From the NCBI GenBank assembly GCA_028822675.1, contig JAPKDE010000082.1, positions 1 through 10,156 of the forward strand: a DNA stretch of 10,156 nt. Direction: 5' to 3'. This document shows, one piece after another, positions 6,046-10,156 of this stretch. The stretch's first letter is position 1. Every line of letters starts with the position of its first letter. The position numbers were made by a program, and so were the translations under genes. The DNA is from Dehalococcoidia bacterium. GTDB taxonomy: Bacteria > Chloroflexota > Dehalococcoidia > UBA3495. The notes below the pieces were generated by a model. The model saw only the letters and a program-made list of their open reading frames with translations. It did not search any database and was not told where the DNA came from.

Positions 6046-6169
6046 GGATTAATGAAGTAGCTAGAATTTTAGGATTCGACGATTCATTGTGTCAATGAAC
6101 CAGAAGGGCCTATTCAATTGAATTAAATCAGAAGAACGGGAATTAGGCAGAACTGCGTAACCTGTTTTC

Positions 6170-6200
6170 GTGACTGAAACAGCTTGTATGCTAATATGAT
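6170..6200 (+). promoter_or_regulatory. Weak promoter candidate for leuS
   Basis: GTGACT (6170-6175; 4 of 6 bases) and TATGAT (6195-6200; 5 of 6) are separated by 19 nt, longer than ideal. Transcription would start near 6206, right where the leader stem at 6205-6262 begins. The good -10 is the main argument; the -35 is doubtful. Confidence 0.35.
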
Positions 6201-6204
6201 TGGC

Positions 6205-6262
6205 ACGAGAAACGTTGGCCCGAGATTAGGATTTGCCAGCGTTGTGGACCAGTGGTTCTCGT
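6205..6262 (+). promoter_or_regulatory. Potential leader stem-loop before leuS
   Basis: Two stacked helices can form in the leuS leader. The outer is ACGAGAA (6205-6211) with TTCTCGT (6256-6262), 7 bp. The inner is ACGTTGGC (6212-6219) with GCCAGCGT (6235-6242), 8 bp with one wobble, around a 15-nt loop. A 13-nt bulge (6243-6255) lies on the 3' side. The element ends 5 nt before the AGGAG ribosome site (6268-6272), so it could influence translation or RNA stability. It has no T-box sequence and no adjoining T-tract, so it is neither a standard tRNA-sensing leader nor an obvious attenuator. It is proposed from pairing alone. Confidence 0.35.
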
Positions 6263-6279
6263 TATTTAGGAGACCGTAA

Positions 6280-8757
6280 ATGACCAGCAGCCCCAGGCAG
6301 GTAGAATTGGCTTTTGACCCTGCTGCGATAGATAGTAAATGGCAGGCACGGTGGGAACAAGACGGCCTGCACAAAGTTTTAGACGACGACCCTCGCCCCA
6401 AATGGTACGAAATGACCATGTATCCGTACCCGTCGGGCGATCTTCATATAGGTCATTGGTATGCTATGGCGCCTGCCGATGCCCACGCCAGGTTCCGCCG
6501 GATGCAGGGCTATAACGTGCTGCATCCCATCGGTTTCGACGCCTTTGGACTCCCCGCTGAAAACGCGGCCATTAGCCGTGGCATCCATCCCTACGAATGG
6601 ACCATCAGCAACATCGAAAACATGCGCCGCCAGTTACGTTCCCTGGGAGCGATTTACGATTGGGATCGTGAGGTTATCACCTGCCAACCGGAATATTACA
6701 GGTGGAACCAATGGTTCTTCCTGAAATTCTTTGAGAAGGGTCTCGCCTACCGCGCCAAGGCTCCGGTGGTCTGGTGTCCTTCCTGCCAAACGGTATTGGC
6801 CAACGAACAGGTCTTGAACGGCGCCTGTGAGCGCTGTAGCACAGAGATAACCCGCCGCGACTTGGAACAGTGGTTCTTCAAGATCACGGAGTACGCGGAC
6901 AGATTGTTGGATTTCTCCGGACTTGAGGAATGGCCAGACAAGATCCTGTCCATGCAGCAGAACTGGATCGGCCGCAGCGAAGGCGTAGAGATATCGTTTG
7001 ATATCTCAGACGTCGGCCTTGATGAGAAAGAGATACGCACATTTACCACGCGTATCGACACACTTTATGGTGTCACGTTCGTTGTGCTGGCCCCGGAACA
7101 TCCGTTGGTAACCGGACTGACCACAGAGGACAACCGACAGGCTGTGGATGAATACATCAGCAAGGCTCGTCAGACCTCGGAAATCGACCGACTTGCGAGC
7201 GATAAAGAGAAGACCGGCGTCTTCACCGGCAGTTATGCGGTAAACCGGATCAATGGTGAGCGCATACCCGTCTATATCGGCGACTACGTGCTGACCACCT
7301 ACGGCACCGGCGCAGTGATGGGCGTTCCAGCCCACGACTCCCGTGATTTCATATTTGCCAAGAAATATAAACTGCCCATTCGAATTGTCATTGCACCCAT
7401 CGAGTGGAACGGGCAAGACCTTGGCGAGGCCTATCTCGGCGATGGGTTCATGACCAACTCCGGCGCTTACGATGGCATGACCAATGAAGAGGGCAAAACG
7501 GCCATCGCCATTGACCTTGAGAAAAAGAGTTGGGGCAGTAGGACCGTTTCGTTCCGCATTCGAGACTGGTTGATATCAAGACAGCGGTATTGGGGCACAC
7601 CGATTCCGATGGTCTACTGTGGCTCTTGCGGCGTGGTGCCAGTGCCGGAAGCCGACCTTCCGGTGCTACTACCCCAGGACGCTGACTTCACGCCCACCGG
7701 TGAATCTCCCTTGGCCGCCAATGAAGATTTTGTAAAAACTACGTGTCCCAAGTGCGGTGCGGCTGCTCGACGCGAGACCGACACCATGGACACGTTCATG
7801 GACTCGTCCTGGTACATGATGCGTTACCTGGATCCCCACAACGCCGATGATCCGTCAAATCCCAAGCTGTTACAGAAGTGGATGACAGTGGACCAGTACA
7901 CCGGCGGAGCAGAACACGCGGTGATGCACCTGCTTTACTCGCGCTTCTTCACCAAGAGCATGCACGACATGGGTTTGGTTGAGTATGACGAGCCATTCTT
8001 GCGGCTCTTTAACCAGGGAGTAATCTTAGGCGCAGACCACGACAAAATGAGCAAGAGCAAGGGCAACGTCGTCAACCCGGACGACTTTGTTGGCACACTT
8101 GGAGCCGACGCCGTGCGTTGTTTCCTGATGTTCATTGGGCCCTGGGACCAGGGTGGTCCTTGGAGTGATGTGGGCATCAACGGTACTGCGCGCTGGTTGA
8201 ACCGCGTTTGGGATATTGTTGCCAGGGATGCCAGTTCCCTGGATACTGCTGCGACCAACGACGAGATGGTGCGAGACACCAACCGGCTGTTGCATCAGAC
8301 CGTTCGCAAATGCCATAACGACCTGGACAAGTTCAAGTTCAACACCGCCATCGCGTCGCTCATGGAATTGACCAATCACTTGAATAAGGTTTGGGCTGAC
8401 TCCAGTGTCGATTCCAAGACCTGGCGTTCCTGCACTAAAGCATTACTTCTCATGCTGGCTCCGATGGCCCCTCACATGACCGAGGAACTCTGGGAGATGA
8501 ATGGTCACACCTACAGCATTCACCAACAGGACTTCCCAACGTGGGACGACGACCTGGCGGCTGAAGATGTAATCACGCTGGTACTTCAGGTAAACGGCAA
8601 GGTGCGGGACAAGGTCGAAGTTCCGGCCAACATTGAGGAATCAGCGGCTCAGGAATTAGCCATGGCCAGCCCCAAGATGCAGGGCTTTCTTGAAGGCAAA
8701 TCGGTGGTCAAGTCGGTCTACGTTCCGGGTCGGCTAGTCAATGTGGTGGTTAACTAA
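6280..8757 (+). CDS. leuS: Leucyl-tRNA synthetase
   Basis: A class Ia synthetase that charges tRNA(Leu) with leucine in the cytosol. It is a single 825-aa chain, the usual bacterial length, and appears complete. In order: the HIGH signature at 56-59 in YPYPSGDLHIGH; a zinc-binding knuckle with Cys166/169/183/186; the CP1 editing domain with TTRIDTLYG (256-264) and GTGAVMGVPAHDSRD, whose Asp353 is the conserved residue that anchors the mischarged amino acid; a second Cys cluster, Cys447/450 and Cys489/492; KMSKS at 589-593; then the anticodon-binding domain and the C-terminal domain, including VNGKVRDKVEVP. Post-transfer editing should be active. The ATG at 6280 follows AGGAG with a 7-nt spacer. 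It is divergent from ktrB and 90 nt ahead of the nuclease gene, with no strong terminator between them, so read-through is possible. Confidence 0.98.
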   Translation: MTSSPRQVELAFDPAAIDSKWQARWEQDGLHKVLDDDPRPKWYEMTMYPYPSGDLHIGHWYAMAPADAHARFRRMQGYNVLHPIGFDAFGLPAENAAISRGIHPYEWTISNIENMRRQLRSLGAIYDWDREVITCQPEYYRWNQWFFLKFFEKGLAYRAKAPVVWCPSCQTVLANEQVLNGACERCSTEITRRDLEQWFFKITEYADRLLDFSGLEEWPDKILSMQQNWIGRSEGVEISFDISDVGLDEKEIRTFTTRIDTLYGVTFVVLAPEHPLVTGLTTEDNRQAVDEYISKARQTSEIDRLASDKEKTGVFTGSYAVNRINGERIPVYIGDYVLTTYGTGAVMGVPAHDSRDFIFAKKYKLPIRIVIAPIEWNGQDLGEAYLGDGFMTNSGAYDGMTNEEGKTAIAIDLEKKSWGSRTVSFRIRDWLISRQRYWGTPIPMVYCGSCGVVPVPEADLPVLLPQDADFTPTGESPLAANEDFVKTTCPKCGAAARRETDTMDTFMDSSWYMMRYLDPHNADDPSNPKLLQKWMTVDQYTGGAEHAVMHLLYSRFFTKSMHDMGLVEYDEPFLRLFNQGVILGADHDKMSKSKGNVVNPDDFVGTLGADAVRCFLMFIGPWDQGGPWSDVGINGTARWLNRVWDIVARDASSLDTAATNDEMVRDTNRLLHQTVRKCHNDLDKFKFNTAIASLMELTNHLNKVWADSSVDSKTWRSCTKALLLMLAPMAPHMTEELWEMNGHTYSIHQQDFPTWDDDLAAEDVITLVLQVNGKVRDKVEVPANIEESAAQELAMASPKMQGFLEGKSVVKSVYVPGRLVNVVVN

Positions 8758-8847
8758 TTATTGCAGGTTTTTTCTGCGCCGCTGTAACAACAAAAAGCTC
8801 AGCATCCGATTTAGCCCTATAACTATTTGAAATTATTCGGTGCGTTT

Positions 8848-10156
8848 ATGAACCTCGAAGAAATTTATCTCCGGTTCACCGATGGTGCTCGCAGTGGAGC
8901 GGTCAGAGCTGGATGGGTTGAGCGCTATATGGACTCACCCATCACTTTCTGGTGCGGCTTACACGCTCCCCAAGACGCCAGAGAGGCAATGACCGACTTT
9001 CAACAGCACCTGTTTGACGTGGGCAACTCGCATCAAACGTTAGTCAACGACAAGATGTACCCCGGCGGGATCCAAGAGGTTTTCACCAACGAGGAAGAGG
9101 GGTTCTATCGTTCTTTGGAAGTGATGGCCAGCGGATCTAGGCTAATTAAAAACATGCCCTTGGTTTCCTGGCCAGACGGACTCACTGGACGGCCGGACGT
9201 GCTGGAACGAGTGGATGGTGTGCCCTCTGTCTTTGGCGATTTCAGTTACAGAGTGGTCGAGGTTAAATCGTCTCGTAGACTCCGTGAATCACAGAAACTG
9301 CAGGCGGCGCTGTACAACCGGGTGTTGGGGTTAATACAAGGCTACGAGCCGCCGGAATTCCAGATGGTTAACCGAGACTTTGAGATTGTTCCGGTGGTGA
9401 TGGCCGAGGTGGATGACCGCCTGGACCAAATATTAGAAGAAGTCAGAGAGATCGTGGCCGGTAAAGCTGTGGATTTCTGCTACGGAGTTGCTGGCTGGCC
9501 CTGGACAACCTACGTAGACAAGCAGGCCGTGGCCGCTGGCGATGTTTCGTTGATAACTGGAGTTGGCGCCTCAGTGCGGGTCAACCTGGTTGAAGCTGGT
9601 TACCGGACCATTGAGAGCATTGCCAGAGCCAACGAGACAGAACTTGTAAGCATCAAGCGTATCGGAGATGCCACTGCCAAAAAAATGGTGGTTTCAGCCC
9701 AGGCGATACACGCCAACAAGCCGGTACGCAGAGAAGAAATGGGAGAGTTGCGACGGGGCAAGACTGAGGTCTTCTTCGACTTTGAAGGTGCTCAAGAACA
9801 CGATTTAGTAGACGGCCTGGAGTTGGTCAATTACCTGATTGGCGCGGCCTATCGCACTCCTGGCTCTGAAGCCAAGTACATTCCGTTCTTTGCCGATACT
9901 TTCGGTCAGGAAGACGAGAACCTGGTGGAGTTCTTGAGGTGGGCCGACTCACTAGAAGACCCGGTTTTTTACCACTGGCATCACTACGAACGCACCCATC
10001 TGATGAAAATGGTGGAGCGTTACGGCGTTGACCCCCAATTGGCAGCAGTGGTCATTGATCGTCTGGAAGACCTGTCGCCGTGGTCTACCAAAGGGTATGC
10101 GTTCCCAGCTTACGGCGAATCTCTGAAATCCATCGCTAAATGCTTAGATTTCAGTT
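8848..10156 (+). CDS. TM0106-family RecB-like putative nuclease, N-terminal part (runs off the window)
   Basis: The frame is open from the ATG at 8848 to the window end: 436 full codons, with the C-terminus missing. Residues about 30-160 form a Cas4/RecB-like PD-(D/E)xK nuclease domain. They include His62 after a glycine, GRPD with Asp117, VVEVK with Glu138 and Lys140, and the following QAALY (152-156). Residues about 235-283 are helix-hairpin-helix DNA-binding repeats (LITGVGASVRVNLVEAGY and SIKRIGDATAKKM). From about 306, EVFFDFEG with Asp311-x-Glu313 opens an RNase H-like DEDD exonuclease domain (YprB/RNase_H_2 type). The architecture fits TIGR03491 proteins, which resemble Cas4 but are not tied to CRISPR. 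A DNA repair or recombination role is likely but unproven. The ribosome site (GGTG) is weak. An internal Met28 (ATG at 8929) is an alternative start that still keeps the nuclease domain. Confidence 0.85.
   Translation, partial: MNLEEIYLRFTDGARSGAVRAGWVERYMDSPITFWCGLHAPQDAREAMTDFQQHLFDVGNSHQTLVNDKMYPGGIQEVFTNEEEGFYRSLEVMASGSRLIKNMPLVSWPDGLTGRPDVLERVDGVPSVFGDFSYRVVEVKSSRRLRESQKLQAALYNRVLGLIQGYEPPEFQMVNRDFEIVPVVMAEVDDRLDQILEEVREIVAGKAVDFCYGVAGWPWTTYVDKQAVAAGDVSLITGVGASVRVNLVEAGYRTIESIARANETELVSIKRIGDATAKKMVVSAQAIHANKPVRREEMGELRRGKTEVFFDFEGAQEHDLVDGLELVNYLIGAAYRTPGSEAKYIPFFADTFGQEDENLVEFLRWADSLEDPVFYHWHHYERTHLMKMVERYGVDPQLAAVVIDRLEDLSPWSTKGYAFPAYGESLKSIAKCLDFS

Larger units (their letters stand above)
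5861..6279. other. Divergent ktrB/leuS intergenic region
   Basis: This 419-base region lies between divergently transcribed genes and contains no gene I can support. It has weak promoter candidates toward ktrB (6016-6045) and leuS (6170-6200). A perfect 7-bp inverted repeat with a 3-base centre lies between them (TTCATTG at 6083-6089, CAATGAA at 6093-6099), as does a 12-bp palindrome, ATTCAATTGAAT (6112-6123). Either could be an operator, but both are near chance expectation. I found no c-di-AMP (ydaO) riboswitch consensus before ktrB and no T-box consensus before leuS. A plus-strand open frame running to 6020 looks like a shadow of ktrB that continues by chance. Confidence 0.5.

Noticed and set aside
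5861..6060. c-di-AMP (ydaO) riboswitch upstream of ktrB
   Set aside because: Such riboswitches often precede K+ transporter genes, but I could not find its conserved sequence blocks on the minus strand.
6124..6279. T-box riboswitch upstream of leuS
   Set aside because: The conserved GGTGGxACCGCG T-box sequence and a following terminator are absent; the leader is only about 70 nt from the likely promoter.
8763..8777. GCAG-GTTTTTT-CTGC as a leuS terminator
   Set aside because: The stem is only 4 bp and the T-run is in the loop, not after the stem.
8848..10156. Cas4-like domain as evidence of a CRISPR-Cas locus
   Set aside because: There are no repeats or other cas genes in the window, and the helix-hairpin-helix plus DEDD architecture fits the TM0106 family, which is not CRISPR-associated.

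Overview
The window carries bacterial genes at moderate GC. It most resembles Chloroflexota (Dehalococcoidia/SAR202-like). That placement is an inference from two things. The first gene belongs to the DUF2298/Chlor_Arch_YYY membrane family, which is known mainly from Chloroflexota and archaea. The RCK pair and universal-stress protein also look like those of that phylum. No marker gene here fixes the taxon further.

Layout. (1) 1-518, plus strand: the 3' end of a DUF2298 membrane protein gene. (2) 519-971: a 450-base gap between convergent genes. It holds a possible promoter, a chain of potential RNA helices and a long hairpin followed by seven T's, so it is a candidate structured non-coding RNA. 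(3) 3361 down to 972, minus strand: a compact four-gene block of universal-stress protein, NAD-binding-only RCK protein, two-domain RCK protein and prephenate dehydratase (pheA), with gaps of 17, 22 and 2 nt. A good sigma70-type promoter with an exact TATAAT lies in front of it. (4) 5860 down to 3654, minus strand: a KtrB/TrkH potassium translocation subunit and its RCK partner KtrA, overlapping by 4 nt. (5) 5861-6279: a divergent intergenic region with a weak promoter candidate for each side and a potential leader hairpin before leuS. (6) 6280-8757, plus strand: complete leucyl-tRNA synthetase. (7) 8848 to the window end, plus strand: the N-terminal 436 codons of a TM0106-family nuclease (Cas4/RecB-like domain, helix-hairpin-helix, start of a DEDD-type exonuclease domain).

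How the genes fit together. ktrB-ktrA is a self-contained K+ uptake system: a membrane pore and a cytosolic nucleotide-sensing ring. The next minus-strand block encodes two more RCK-type proteins and a UspA-type protein. It looks like a second regulatory layer for ion transport, but it has no pore gene of its own. In both proteins of that pair the glycine-rich nucleotide-binding motif is altered, while KtrA keeps the canonical form. Placing pheA 2 nt behind the last RCK gene is metabolically unexpected. leuS and the nuclease are housekeeping or repair functions on the other strand. The least explained parts are the 519-971 gap and the degenerate RCK pair. No mobile element, CRISPR array, tRNA or rRNA gene was recognised.
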